Below are positions 41,501 through 52,349 of a DNA stretch of 64,000 bases, one piece after another (position 1 is the stretch's first letter; each line of letters starts with the position of its first letter). Made by a program: the position numbers and the translations under genes. The notes below the pieces were generated by a model that saw only the letters and a list, made by a program, of their open reading frames with translations, had not been told where the DNA came from and did no database searches. Source of the DNA: Kutzneria sp044547355 (GTDB lineage: Bacteria > Actinomycetota > Actinomycetes > Mycobacteriales > Pseudonocardiaceae); assembly GCF_044547355.1 (NCBI RefSeq), contig NZ_JBIUAG010000002.1:372001-436000 (forward strand). Direction: 5' to 3'.

Positions 41501-41542
41501 TGCCGGAAACCTGCATTCGGTATGTCTGTGAGCGGGACTCGC
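41501..41542 (-). repeat. Dispersed intergenic repeat R1, copy 3 (inverted)
   Basis: On the minus strand it reads GCGAGTCCCGCT ... ACCGAATGCAGG ... TTTCCGGCA, as in copies 1 and 2. It lies 9 bases after hairpin H1 copy 2 and about 85 bases before the PucR gene. Confidence 0.75.
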
Positions 41543-41627
41543 GGAGGTTCTGTGGGGGTTGTGACAAAAACCAAGGCGGACTTGGTGGCAGGCAGTAGGG
41601 TCGTGGCAGGAGAATTCCGGGGTCACG

Positions 41628-42767
41628 ATGGGGTGGCGAGCGATGACGGCTGTCCGCACCGACGCGAGCCAGCTGTGGGCCCGCCTGCCCAGTCACCTCG
41701 GGGCCCGGTTCCGTCCCTACGCCGGACGGCTGGCCCGGGACGTGGTCCGCGAGATCCAGCATTCGGTGCCGGCCTACGCCCGCCCGCTGCGCGGCAAGTT
41801 CGGCCAGGTCCTCGTCGGCGGCGTGGAGCGGGCGATCGTGCACTGCTTCGACAGCGTCGGCAATCCCGGCGCCGAGACCACGGAGTGGACCGAGTGGTTC
41901 AGGTACGTGGGCCGGGTGGAATTCAGCGAGGGCCGCGGCACCGAGTCGTTGCAGACCGCCGTCCGGGTCGGGGCCCGCGTCGCCTGGCGCAACCTGTCCA
42001 GCGCCGGCCGGGAGCTCGGCGTCCCGCCGGATGTGCTGCTGCTGACGGCCGAAGCGATCTTCGCCTACGTCGACGAGCTGTGCCGGGTGGCGGTCGAGGG
42101 CTACGCCGAGGCGAAGCGCCAGGCCACCGCCGGCGACGAACGCCAGCGCACGCAGCTGCTGCGACTGATCCTCGCCGACCCGCCGACGCCGACGGAATCG
42201 ATTGAGGCGCAAGCGGTCGCCGCCGACTGGCCGCTGCCGCCGAGCGTCGCGGTGATCGCCCTCACCGCGGCCACCAGAGCCCCGATCGACAGCCTGACCG
42301 ACGGCAGCTGCATCCTCACCGCCGACCCCGACAAGGTTGTCAGCCGCACCTCGGCGCTGCTGGCCGTCGGCCCGAGCGTGCCGCTGGCCCAGGCCCGGCA
42401 GTCGCTGCTCCTGGCCCGCCGCGCGATCTGCCTGGCCCAGCGCGGCGTCATCGACGGCCCGGTCGTCCGCTGCGACGACCACCTGCTCACCCTGCTCCTG
42501 CACGCCGACGACTTCCTGCTCGACGAGCTGAGCCGCCGCTGCCTGGCCCCGTTCGCCGGCCTGACCCCGAAGCAGCGCGAGCGGCTGTCGGCCACGCTGC
42601 TGGCCTGGCTGGACACCCGCGGCGGGGTGAACGAGATCGCCGCCCGCCTGGACGTGCACCCGCAGACCGTCCGCTACCGCATGCACCAGATCGACCGGCT
42701 CGTCGGCGAGCTCATCCACGACCCGGTCCGCCGGCTGGAACTGGAGATCGCCCTGCGGCATGGTTGA
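41628..42767 (+). CDS. PucR/CdaR-family transcriptional regulator
   Basis: A 379-residue regulator. The C-terminal 60 residues form the PucR helix-turn-helix (GGVNEIAARLDVHPQTVRYR, then MHQIDRL). The N-terminal 170 residues are an uncharacterised helical domain found in many actinobacterial PucR proteins, and a GGDEF-like region is reduced. The first ATG (41628) or one at 41643 may be the start. It overlaps the thioesterase gene by 8 bases, so they are co-expressed. The regulated genes are unknown; the nearby lipid region is one possibility. Confidence 0.85.
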   Translation: MGWRAMTAVRTDASQLWARLPSHLGARFRPYAGRLARDVVREIQHSVPAYARPLRGKFGQVLVGGVERAIVHCFDSVGNPGAETTEWTEWFRYVGRVEFSEGRGTESLQTAVRVGARVAWRNLSSAGRELGVPPDVLLLTAEAIFAYVDELCRVAVEGYAEAKRQATAGDERQRTQLLRLILADPPTPTESIEAQAVAADWPLPPSVAVIALTAATRAPIDSLTDGSCILTADPDKVVSRTSALLAVGPSVPLAQARQSLLLARRAICLAQRGVIDGPVVRCDDHLLTLLLHADDFLLDELSRRCLAPFAGLTPKQRERLSATLLAWLDTRGGVNEIAARLDVHPQTVRYRMHQIDRLVGELIHDPVRRLELEIALRHG

Positions 42768-43137
42768 CGTCGTGTACGACCGCGACCTCGCCAGCAAGTC
42801 GCTGGGCATCGTCATCGAGCAGGACGAGCCCGGCACGGCCACCGCCACCATGACCGTCACCGAGACGATGCTCAACGGGCACGGCATCGCCCACGGGGGC
42901 TACGTGTTCCTGCTCGCCGACACCGCTTTCGCCTATGCCTGCAACAGCTACGGGCCGGTGACCGTCGCCCAGTCGGGGCAGGTGACCTTCCTACGGCCGG
43001 CGGCGCTGGGCGACGAGCTCGTCGCAAGGGCGATCGAGCGGGATCGCTTCGGGCGCAACGGGATCTACGACGTGACGGTGACGAAGGGGGACGGCACGGT
43101 GATCGCCGAATTCCGGGGCCAGAGCCGTCAGACCTGA
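42760..43137 (+). CDS. PaaI-type hotdog-fold acyl-CoA thioesterase
   Basis: A 125-residue single hotdog domain. The helix motif GHGIAHGGYVFLLADTAFA holds the conserved His-Gly-Gly and catalytic aspartate of PaaI-type thioesterases, which split (often phenylacetyl-type) acyl-CoA. A late strand reads VTVTKGDGTVIAEFRG. It is translationally coupled to the PucR gene. Its 3' end overlaps the end of the convergent glycosyltransferase gene by 10 bases. Confidence 0.88.
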   Translation: MVDVVYDRDLASKSLGIVIEQDEPGTATATMTVTETMLNGHGIAHGGYVFLLADTAFAYACNSYGPVTVAQSGQVTFLRPAALGDELVARAIERDRFGRNGIYDVTVTKGDGTVIAEFRGQSRQT

Positions 43138-44111
43138 ACGCCGGTCCACGTGTGCAGCGCCTTCTCCAGCGCCACGGCCGACTCGGTGCTGTCCATGGCC
43201 GCCGCGGTGCGCAGACCGCCGGCGACCAGACGCAGCCGCAGCTCACGGTCCAGCATCAGGCGGACCAGCGACTCCGCCATGGTGTGCACGTCGCCGGGCT
43301 CGACCAGCAGGCTGTCCCGGTCGTGCTCGGCGAAGTCGGAAAGGGCGCTGCCGCGGACGCCGACCACCGCCGAGCCGCACGCCATCGCCCGGGCGGCGCT
43401 GGCCGCGGTGCCGAGATGGACGGCGTCGCGCTGGTACACCTGGCGCACCAGCTCGTAGGTGGGCAGCGACCTCAGGTAGCGGATCCAGCTGGGGAGCTGC
43501 TCCGGGCGGCGACCTTCGCCGAAGGCGGTGACCTCCATGGTGGGCAACAGTGCCCTGGTCCGTTCCAACGCCTCCAACGCGGTCGCCGCCCCGGAGTGCG
43601 GTCCGACCAGCACGCTCACCCGGTGCCCGCGCGGCAGCGCCGGATGTGGCGGCCGGAAGACCGCGAGGTTGAGCCCCTGCGACACGACTGTCACGGCGGA
43701 GCTGGGCACACCGAGTCCGAACAGGGCTCCGGCAAGGCGCTCCGACGTGGCGATCTTGGGCACGGCCAGCCGCAACTCAGGGTCCGCCCCCCACTGCTCA
43801 CGGGACTGAACCAGCTGCCCTGCCCGGCCATGGCGGTCGGACAACGCGGGCAGCAGCTTCGACGTGCTGGCGTCGGTCGCCAGCACGACATCCCCGTCCG
43901 GCACGACGTCCGGGGTCAACCGTGCGGTCGTCACGACCCGCACCGAGGACAGGCCGCGGCCCCTGCGCGACCAGCCGGGCACTCGCAGCCCCGCTCGCGC
44001 ACGCAGCCGGACCACGCTGATCTCGTGGCCACGGGCCGCCAACTCGTCGGCATATCCCTGGATCACCTGCGCACCGACAACCGGTGTCGGACACACGAAG
44101 GTGACACGCAT
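43128..44111 (-). CDS. Glycosyltransferase family 4-like protein
   Basis: A 327-residue GT-B enzyme. It begins MRVTFVCPTPVVGAQVIQGY, and the C-terminal nucleotide-sugar domain includes HLGTAASAARAMACGSAVVG and a GSALSDF stretch where the acceptor EX7E-like motif is found in relatives. The first lobe is shorter than usual. GGAGTG precedes the ATG at 44111. It diverges from the polyprenyl transferase gene and is the left edge of the polysaccharide cluster. Confidence 0.8.
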   Translation of the reverse strand: MRVTFVCPTPVVGAQVIQGYADELAARGHEISVVRLRARAGLRVPGWSRRGRGLSSVRVVTTARLTPDVVPDGDVVLATDASTSKLLPALSDRHGRAGQLVQSREQWGADPELRLAVPKIATSERLAGALFGLGVPSSAVTVVSQGLNLAVFRPPHPALPRGHRVSVLVGPHSGAATALEALERTRALLPTMEVTAFGEGRRPEQLPSWIRYLRSLPTYELVRQVYQRDAVHLGTAASAARAMACGSAVVGVRGSALSDFAEHDRDSLLVEPGDVHTMAESLVRLMLDRELRLRLVAGGLRTAAAMDSTESAVALEKALHTWTGVQV

Positions 44112-44508
44112 ACCGGCACTCCACTCCACTAGAGACGTCAGATGCCCCGCACATCGAGCCCGGGGCCCCGACGTTACGACCCCGTGGGGCCGCACCCGGT
44201 TCAACTGCGCCGCCCCCTTCGGGGTTATGCGGCCGTTCAGCCCAATTGCCGACCACACCGGCGGAGCTGTTGTCACCGCCGGTAGTCGACGTGAGGGTCG
44301 CTGCGGCAAACGCAGCAACGCCGCTGAGCCGAGTGCAGCACGCCGTCCCTCTACCGGGTGATCAACCCGGGATTTGTTGCCAGCAAAGCGAAAGGGGCGC
44401 TGTAACGCGCCGTGTGCGTCCGCCGAGAAGGATCGTGGACGTCCACCTCGTTCTCCGGTTCCAACACAGTTGAGGTCGTCGCAGTCGGTCCTGCACAAGG
44501 GAATGTGT
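44112..44508. other. Non-coding leader region of the polysaccharide operon
   Basis: 397 bases between divergent genes with no credible coding region. It contains GCTGCG-N5-CGCAGC at 44300-44316 and CCGGGT-N5-ACCCGG at 44354-44370, the latter about 135 bases before the polyprenyl transferase start. This fits a long, structured 5' leader. I recognise no known riboswitch fold. A promoter for each direction must lie here. Confidence 0.5.
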
Positions 44509-46032
44509 ATGAGAGGGCAACCGAGGGGGACCCCGAGGATGGCACTGCTGCCGCACGAGCACTCGCACCTGTTGGCCGTCACGTCCACCCGCTTCCACGG
44601 CCGGCACCGGCACCACCGGTCGCCGCTGACCGTGTGGGAGAGCCGATACCGCACCGCGGTGATCATGTCCGACGTGCTGGCCACCGCGGTGGCCACACTG
44701 CTGGCGACCGTCCTGATCGGACGGGAGCTGCCCGACTACCTGGGCCAGCTGCCGCGACTGGTCAGCGTGGCCGCGCTACTCATCGTGGTCGCCGCCCTGC
44801 CGGCCAACCGGGCCTGGGACCCGAAGGTCCTGGGCCAGGGCGCCGAGGAGTTCCGAAGACTCGGCAAGGCGCTGATCGCCACCGCTGTCACGCTGTCGGT
44901 GGCCGGCGTCGCGTTCGAGCTGACGCACCTGCGGTTATGGGTGTTCTTCGTGGTTCCGGCGGTCGGGGCGGTGGCGTTCCCCGGCCGCTATCTGCTGCGT
45001 CGGCTGCTGCACAGCCGCCGGGGCAAGGGTGAGTGCCTGCTGCCGGTGATGGCCGCGGGCAGCGTGGAGTGGGCGGCCGACCTGATCGCCCGCACCCGCA
45101 AGGAACCGCACAACGGCTGGCGGGTCGAGGCCGTGTGCACGCCGGACGGCTTCGGCCAGGACGGCACCCAGGAGGTCGCCGGCGTGCCGGTGGTCGGCGC
45201 GCTGGGCGACCTGACCGAACGGGCCCAGCCCGGCGGCTACCGGGTGGTCGCGGTGGCGTCGGATCCCTATTGGACTCCCATGCAGCTGCAACGGCTGGCC
45301 TGGGAGCTGGAGGACACCGAGTCGGAGCTGGTGGTCGCGCCGGTGCTGATGGAGCTGGCCGGGCCGCGGCTGCACGTGTCCGGTGTGGTCGGCCTGCCGC
45401 TGCTGCGGGTGCAGGCGCCCACGTTCGGCCGGGCCAAGCGGGTGATCAAGAGCATCGTGGACCGGATCGGCGCGCTGGTCCTGCTCACGCTGCTGGCGCC
45501 GGTGCTGCTGGCCATCGCCGTGGTGGTCCGGGCCGACGACGGCGGGCCGGTGCTGTTCCGCCAGCGGCGGGTCGGCCACGGCGGCAGGCCGTTCACCATG
45601 TGGAAGTTCCGGACCATGGTGGTCGACGCCGACGCGTTGCTTGACCAGCTGCGGGCCAGCAACCAGGGCGCGGGGCCGCTGTTCAAGATGCGGCAGGACC
45701 CGCGCATCACCGGGCCCGGGCGGCTGCTGCGGCGGTACTCGCTGGACGAGCTGCCACAGCTGATCAACGTGCTCACCGGCTCGATGTCGCTGGTCGGGCC
45801 GAGGCCGCCGCTGCCGCACGAGGTCGAGCAGTACGGCTCGGACGCCGGGCGGCGGCTGCTGGTGAAGCCGGGCCTGACCGGGCTGTGGCAGATCAGCGGG
45901 CGCAGCGACCTGCCGTGGGACGAGGCGCTGCGACTGGACCTGCGGTACGTGGAGGACTGGTCGCTGGCCCTGGACGCGGTGATCCTGTGGAAGACCGTGC
46001 GCGCGGTCTTCAGCGGAACGGGCGCGTACTGA
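44509..46032 (+). CDS. Polyprenyl-phosphate sugar-1-phosphate transferase (exopolysaccharide initiation)
   Basis: A 507-residue WbaP/WcaJ-like phosphoglycosyltransferase. Four membrane segments (about 47-160), a Rossmann-like cytosolic region and a fifth re-entrant segment (about 318-340) precede the catalytic domain with RRVGHGGRPFTMWKFRTM, SLDELPQLINVLTGSMSLVGPRP and GLTGLWQISGRSDL. It transfers the first sugar-phosphate to undecaprenyl phosphate at the inner membrane. The start at 44509 follows AAGGGA; ATGs at 44503 and 44539 are alternatives. The epimerase gene follows after one base. Confidence 0.93.
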   Translation: MRGQPRGTPRMALLPHEHSHLLAVTSTRFHGRHRHHRSPLTVWESRYRTAVIMSDVLATAVATLLATVLIGRELPDYLGQLPRLVSVAALLIVVAALPANRAWDPKVLGQGAEEFRRLGKALIATAVTLSVAGVAFELTHLRLWVFFVVPAVGAVAFPGRYLLRRLLHSRRGKGECLLPVMAAGSVEWAADLIARTRKEPHNGWRVEAVCTPDGFGQDGTQEVAGVPVVGALGDLTERAQPGGYRVVAVASDPYWTPMQLQRLAWELEDTESELVVAPVLMELAGPRLHVSGVVGLPLLRVQAPTFGRAKRVIKSIVDRIGALVLLTLLAPVLLAIAVVVRADDGGPVLFRQRRVGHGGRPFTMWKFRTMVVDADALLDQLRASNQGAGPLFKMRQDPRITGPGRLLRRYSLDELPQLINVLTGSMSLVGPRPPLPHEVEQYGSDAGRRLLVKPGLTGLWQISGRSDLPWDEALRLDLRYVEDWSLALDAVILWKTVRAVFSGTGAY

Positions 46033-46033
46033 C

Positions 46034-46939
46034 ATGGCCGGCTGGCGGGGAGTGCGGGCACTGGTGACCGGCGCGACCGGCTTCATCGGTTCCCATCTGG
46101 TGCGCAGGCTGATCGGCCTCGGGGCCGTCGTGCACGCGGTGAGCCGGCGACGGCGCACGGACGGGGCGGTCGTCTGGCACGTGGCCGACCTGTGCGACGC
46201 CGACCAGGTCGCCGCGCTGGTCCGCGCCGCGGGACCGGAGGTGGTGTTCCACCTGGCCAGCGAGGTCACCGGCGCGCGGGAGGTCCGGCTGGTCCGGCCC
46301 ACCCTGGAGAGCAATCTGGACAGTGCGGTCAACCTGCTCACGGCGGTCGCCGACGCCGTGCCGCCCGGCCGGCTGGTGCTGGCCGGCTCGGTCGAGGAGC
46401 CGCGCCCCGAGGACGGCGACGCGGTGGCGTGTTCCCCTTACGCGGTGGCCAAATGGGCCGTGTCGGGCTACGCGCGGATGTTCCACCAGCTCTGGGACGT
46501 GCCGGTGACGACGCTGCGCATCGGCATGGTCTACGGCCCGGGGCAGCCGGACCTGCGCAAGCTCATCCCTTATGTGACAACGGCGTTGCTGCGGGGTGAA
46601 GCGCCGGAGCTGACCAGCGGGACCCGGCTGGTGGACTGGATCTACGTCGACGACGTGGTCGACGCGTTCCTGGCCGCGGCCGTCTCGGCCGCCGCGCCGG
46701 GGCGGGTGTTCGACATCGCCTCGGGCAGCCAGTTGTCGATCCGGGACACCATCGAGCTGTTGGCCAAGATCATTGGAGCGCCGCAGCAGCCGCGCTTCGG
46801 GGCCGTCGCCGACCGGCCGCTGGACCGGGCCCAGGTGGCCGACATCGGGCCGGCGGTCGAACTGCTGGACTGGCGGCCGCGCACCGGTCTGGAGATCGGC
46901 TTGCGCCGGACAGTCGATTGGTATTCATCCAACCCGTAA
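46034..46939 (+). CDS. NAD-dependent sugar epimerase/dehydratase
   Basis: A 301-residue extended SDR. The cofactor loop GATGFIGSHL is at about 13-22, and the catalytic YAVAK (Tyr-x-x-x-Lys) is at about 138-142, with Ser upstream in LAGSVEE. Such enzymes modify nucleotide sugars (4-epimerisation, dehydration or reduction). It is in an operon with the initiating transferase (1-base gap). The exact sugar cannot be inferred. Confidence 0.88.
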   Translation: MAGWRGVRALVTGATGFIGSHLVRRLIGLGAVVHAVSRRRRTDGAVVWHVADLCDADQVAALVRAAGPEVVFHLASEVTGAREVRLVRPTLESNLDSAVNLLTAVADAVPPGRLVLAGSVEEPRPEDGDAVACSPYAVAKWAVSGYARMFHQLWDVPVTTLRIGMVYGPGQPDLRKLIPYVTTALLRGEAPELTSGTRLVDWIYVDDVVDAFLAAAVSAAAPGRVFDIASGSQLSIRDTIELLAKIIGAPQQPRFGAVADRPLDRAQVADIGPAVELLDWRPRTGLEIGLRRTVDWYSSNP

Positions 46940-47004
46940 CGGATTCGACCGGAACGTCCGATATCAAGGCGAATCGGTCGGGGTTCGCTGGAGGTGGGAC
47001 GCTC

Positions 47005-47673
47005 ATGTCGGTGTCGGTCGTGAACCTCACGGTGCACGGAATCGGGCCGACCGAGCGGCCGCTGGAACCCGACGAGGACCGGACCTGGGTCACCGTCGAA
47101 CAGTTCGAGCAGGTGCTGGACGCGGCGGTGGGCCGACCGGACGTGCGGATCACCTTCGACGACGGCAACGCCTCCGATGTCCGGATCGCGTTGCCGCGTC
47201 TGGTGGAACGCGGCCTGAAGGCCGATTTCTTCGTGCTGGCCGGGTTGTTGGGACAACCCGGCCGGCTCGACCGGCCCGACCTGCACGAGCTGACGCGGGC
47301 CGGCATGCGCATCGGCTCGCACGGCTGGGCCCACCGGGACTGGCGGCGGCTGACCGACGAGCAGGCCCGCGAGGAGATCGTGCAGGCCAGCAAGGTGCTG
47401 GGCGAGCTGACCGGCGAGCCGGTCACCGAGGTGGCCGTTCCCTTCGGCTCCTACGACCGGCACGTGCTGCGCCGGCTGCGGCACGCGGGCGTGCGCCGCG
47501 TCTACACCAGCGACGGCGGCCGCGCCACTGCCGACTCCTGGCTGCAACCCCGCAACAGTCTGCACCACGACATCGGGCCCAAGTGGGCGCACGATGTGCT
47601 GACCGGACGGCCATCCCTGCCCCTGCGCGCCCGCCGAACGGCGGCACGGACGGTCAAACGCCTGCGTGGCTGA
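47005..47673 (+). CDS. Polysaccharide deacetylase-like protein (NodB fold)
   Basis: A 222-residue protein of the carbohydrate esterase 4 type. TFDDGNASD holds the catalytic base and metal aspartate; SHGWAHRDW contains the two metal histidines. No signal peptide is seen, which differs from secreted deacetylases; it may act on a lipid-linked sugar at the cytosolic face. GGAGG precedes the ATG at 47005. It lies among glycosyltransferases in the polysaccharide cluster. Confidence 0.85.
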   Translation: MSVSVVNLTVHGIGPTERPLEPDEDRTWVTVEQFEQVLDAAVGRPDVRITFDDGNASDVRIALPRLVERGLKADFFVLAGLLGQPGRLDRPDLHELTRAGMRIGSHGWAHRDWRRLTDEQAREEIVQASKVLGELTGEPVTEVAVPFGSYDRHVLRRLRHAGVRRVYTSDGGRATADSWLQPRNSLHHDIGPKWAHDVLTGRPSLPLRARRTAARTVKRLRG

Positions 47674-47755
47674 CCGGTAACGCCTTGTGGTGCAACACCT
47701 TTAGGGCAATCGACGCTGTGGTAACACGGTCCGCTCGGCACACGATGACGTGCAC

Positions 47756-48670
47756 ATGAGGGCACGGACCGCGATCGTGGTCGTCACGTACAACAGCGCG
47801 CCCGTGCTGGGCGACTGCCTGCGCTCCCTGGCGCGCGGCGCCGATGGCGTCGAGCTCACCGACGTCGTCGTGGTCGACAACGCCTCCCGCGACGGCACGG
47901 TCGAGCTGGCCGAGACGTTCGCCGACCTTCCGATGAGGACGGTCCACATGGGCCGCAACGCCGGCTACGCCGCCGGCATCAACGCCGGGGTCAACGAACT
48001 GGATCTGGCCGAGCTGGACTCGATCCTGGTCATCAACCCCGACTGCCGGCTCACGCCCGGCGGCCTGGCCGTCCTGTCGGAGGTGCTGACAGTGCCTGGC
48101 CGAGGCATCGCGGTGCCGCGACTGGTCAATCCGGATGGTTCTCTGCAACCGTCGCTGCGGCGTTTACCCACTGTGCGTAGAGCGTTGGTGGAAGCGGTGA
48201 TCGGCGGCACCCGGGCCGGGCGCATCGGCAAACTCGGCGAACTGGTCACGGATCCCCGTGAATACGAGCAGGCGGCGCCGGCGGCCTGGGCCACCGGGGC
48301 GGCGATGCTCATCTCGGTCGACGCCCTGTTGCAGACCGGGCCGTGGGACGAGTCCTTCCTGCTCTACAGCGAGGAGACCGAGTTCGCGCTGCGCGCGGCC
48401 GATCGCGGCTGGTCACTGTGGTACGAGCCGGCCGCGGTGGTCGAGCACATCGGCGGCGACTCGGACACCAACCCCATGCTGGCCGCGCTGCTGGCGGTGA
48501 ACAAGGTGCGCCTGTTCCGCCGCCGCCGCGGAAACATGGCGGCCCTGGCCTACTACTTCGCTGTAGTGCTGGGAGAATCGGCACGGGCGATGGCCGGCCG
48601 GCAGACCTCACGGGCCTCGGTGGCGGCGCTGCTACGGCCGTCCCGCCGGATCCACACGTTGGCCGGCTGA
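47756..48670 (+). CDS. Glycosyltransferase family 2 (rhamnosyltransferase-like)
   Basis: A 304-residue GT-A enzyme. It has AIVVVTYNSA at 6-15, VVVDNASRDGT, NAGYAAGINAG and the INPDC motif where the DxD-like residues bind metal and sugar nucleotide, then GAAMLISVDAL and YSEETEFALRA. This pattern matches the WbbL/rhamnosyl branch of GT2. No good ribosome-binding site precedes the ATG at 47756; a GTG at 47750 is possible. The next gene starts in its stop codon (TGATG). Confidence 0.88.
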   Translation: MRARTAIVVVTYNSAPVLGDCLRSLARGADGVELTDVVVVDNASRDGTVELAETFADLPMRTVHMGRNAGYAAGINAGVNELDLAELDSILVINPDCRLTPGGLAVLSEVLTVPGRGIAVPRLVNPDGSLQPSLRRLPTVRRALVEAVIGGTRAGRIGKLGELVTDPREYEQAAPAAWATGAAMLISVDALLQTGPWDESFLLYSEETEFALRAADRGWSLWYEPAAVVEHIGGDSDTNPMLAALLAVNKVRLFRRRRGNMAALAYYFAVVLGESARAMAGRQTSRASVAALLRPSRRIHTLAG

Positions 48671-49719
48671 TGCGCTGGCTGCGGTTCGACGAGCTCGGCC
48701 CCCGCGAGCTCGACGCCTGGCACGCCATCCGGTCGGCCAATCCGGCGCTGGACAGTCCTTATTTCCACCCGGGTTTCGCCGCCGCCGTGCACGCGAGCGG
48801 CCGGACCGTGCACGTCGCCGTGGACACCGACGACGCCGGCCGTGTCCGGGCGTTGCTGCCCGGTCACCGTGCGGGATCGACGCTGCGGCCGGTCGGGTGG
48901 CCCGGGGCCGACTTCCAGGGGCCGATCGTGCGTCCCGGGGAGTCGTTCTCCCCCTTGACATTGCTCAGCGCCGGCGTGCGGTCCTTCGAGTTCGATCATC
49001 TGGTGGACGGCGTGGCCGAGTTCGAGCCGTGGATCCGGTCCCGCCGGGTCTCGCCGCACGTGGACGTCAGCGGCGGGCTGGACGGCTACCTCGGCCGGGC
49101 CTCGAAGTCGGGGCGGGACAACATATCCCAGGCCCGTCGGCGCGCGGCCAAGGCCGAGCGCGAGCTGGGGCCGGTCAAGTTCCAGGTCGACGTGGTCGAC
49201 GAGGAACTGTTGGGCCAACTGGTGGAACTCAAGCGCGGGCAGTATCGGGCAACCGGCGCAAGGGACTTCTTCGCCGAGCCCGATCGGCTCAACCTCTTGC
49301 GCCGCTTGCTGCACACTAGGGACGAGGGCTTCGGCGGGCTGCTGTCCACACTGCACGCCGGCCCGAACTTGATCGCCGCTCACTTCGGCATCCGCTCGGA
49401 TTCCGTTCTGCACTGGTGGTTTCCGGTGTACGCGCCCGAGCACGGCCGGCTCGCGCCGGGCTGGATGCTGTTGCGGGAGCTGGTCGTCGCGGCGCCCGCG
49501 CTGGGCATCGACCGGATCGATCTGGGCCGCGGCGACGACGAGTACAAGCGCCGGGCCAAAACCGGGGAAACCCAGGTGGGGCAAGGCATCGTCACCCGCA
49601 GCGGCGGCCGGCTGGCCCTGCGCCGGGTGGCCGACGGCATGGTCGCGGCGGCCAAATCCTCCCCGCTGGCACCGGGATTGCGCCGAGTGGCGCGAGGGTT
49701 GCGGAACCTCAGGAGGTAA
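48670..49719 (+). CDS. FemAB/CelD-like GNAT acyltransferase
   Basis: A 349-residue protein of the BcsL/CelD-like GNAT group often found in polysaccharide clusters. The C-terminal domain (about 150-310) includes SKSGRDNISQARRRAAK, ELKRGQYRATG, and LLRELVVAAPALGIDRIDLGRGDDEYKRR, a signature of this family. It probably acylates or aminoacylates a sugar precursor. It is coupled to the upstream glycosyltransferase by a TGATG overlap. Confidence 0.82.
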   Translation: MRWLRFDELGPRELDAWHAIRSANPALDSPYFHPGFAAAVHASGRTVHVAVDTDDAGRVRALLPGHRAGSTLRPVGWPGADFQGPIVRPGESFSPLTLLSAGVRSFEFDHLVDGVAEFEPWIRSRRVSPHVDVSGGLDGYLGRASKSGRDNISQARRRAAKAERELGPVKFQVDVVDEELLGQLVELKRGQYRATGARDFFAEPDRLNLLRRLLHTRDEGFGGLLSTLHAGPNLIAAHFGIRSDSVLHWWFPVYAPEHGRLAPGWMLLRELVVAAPALGIDRIDLGRGDDEYKRRAKTGETQVGQGIVTRSGGRLALRRVADGMVAAAKSSPLAPGLRRVARGLRNLRR

Positions 49720-49782
49720 CGAGGCCGATGCCTTCCCCGATCAATGGGTGCGCGCAGGTCGAGCGCCATGGAGGCATCGCAG

Positions 49783-51103
<1,321 letters not shown>

Positions 51104-51114
<11 letters not shown>

Positions 51115-52282
51115 AGCACTCATCCTCGTGGAGAACCTGTCCGTCCCGTTCGACCGCCGCGTGTGGCAGGAGAGCAAGGCGCTGCGCGACGCCGGCTGGG
51201 ACGTGCACGTGATCTGTCCACAGGGGACGAAACAGGACCGGGAACCGTACGCCGAGATCGACGGGGTGAAGATCCACCGGTATCCGCTGAAGGCGGCCAC
51301 CGGCGGACCCCGTGGCTACCTGTTCGAGTACGCCGCCGCGGTGTGGCACACCTTCCGGCTGGCCCGCGGGATCGGGCCGGTGGACGTGGTGCACGCCTGC
51401 AACCCGCCGGACCTGCTGTTCCTGGTGGCGCGCTTGCTCAAGCGCGGCGGCGCGAAGTTCGTCTTCGACCAGCACGACCTGGTGCCGGAGCTGTACCTGT
51501 CGCGGTTCCACCGCGGCGAGGACTTCCTGTACCGCGCGGTGTGCCGGCTGGAGCAGTCCACCTACCGCACCGCCGACGTGGTGATCTCCACCAACGAGAG
51601 CTACCGCCAGGTGGCGCTCAAGCGCGGCGGCATGGCCCCGGACAAGGTTTTTGTGGTCCGCAGCGCGCCGGCGGTGGAGCGGTTCCACGAGGTGGCGCCG
51701 GAGGAGGAGCTCAAGAAGGGCAAGCCGCACCTGCTGTGCTACCTGGGCGTGATGGGGCCGCAGGACGGTGTGGACTACGCCTTACGCTCGCTGGCCCGGA
51801 TCCGGGACGAACTCGGACGCACGGACTGGCACGCGGTGTTCATGGGCGGCGGCGACACCTGGGAGCAGATGGTCGCGCTGGCCCACGAGCTGGGGCTGGA
51901 CGACTGTGTCGAGTTCACCGGCCGGGTCAGCGACGCCGACCTGCTGCGCTACCTGTCGACCGCCGACGTCTGCCTGGCGCCCGACCCGCTCAACCCGCTC
52001 AACGACGTCTCCACCATGAACAAGATCATGGAATACATGGCCATGGCCAAGCCGATCGTGTCCTTCGACCTGGTCGAGGCGCGGGTGTCGGCCGACGAGG
52101 CGGCGGTCTACGCCGCGGCCAACGACGAGTCCGAGTTCGCCAAGCTGGTGGTCAAGCTGCTCGACGACCCGGCCGAGCGCAAGCGCATGGGCGAGCTGGG
52201 CCGGGCCCGGGTCGCCGGCCCGCTGTCGTGGGAGAACTCCCGCAAGGCTCTGCTGTCGGCCTATGCGGCGGCCCTGACGTGA
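51104..52282 (+). CDS. Glycosyltransferase family 4
   Basis: A 392-residue GT-B enzyme. It begins ALILVENLSVPFDRRVWQE, a form common in actinobacterial polysaccharide loci, with FDQHDLVPELY in the first lobe and the C-terminal EX7E-like NKIMEYMAMAKPIVSFDLVEARVS that binds the donor. It starts with TTG inside the algD 3' end (11-base overlap), so the two are coupled. It probably adds mannuronate or another activated sugar. Confidence 0.9.
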
Positions 52283-52349
52283 GCGAGCTCGCGAGCGAAC
52301 CGTCCACAACGGAGCGAACGCGACCACCCGGCGCCGGCGAGGTGCCACG

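Noticed and set aside
9451..41542. R1 repeats considered as CRISPR units.
   Set aside because: Only three copies, far apart, in mixed orientation and without spacers or cas genes.
44112..44508. A c-di-AMP (ydaO-type) riboswitch before the exopolysaccharide operon.
   Set aside because: The conserved core elements I know for this class are not visible.
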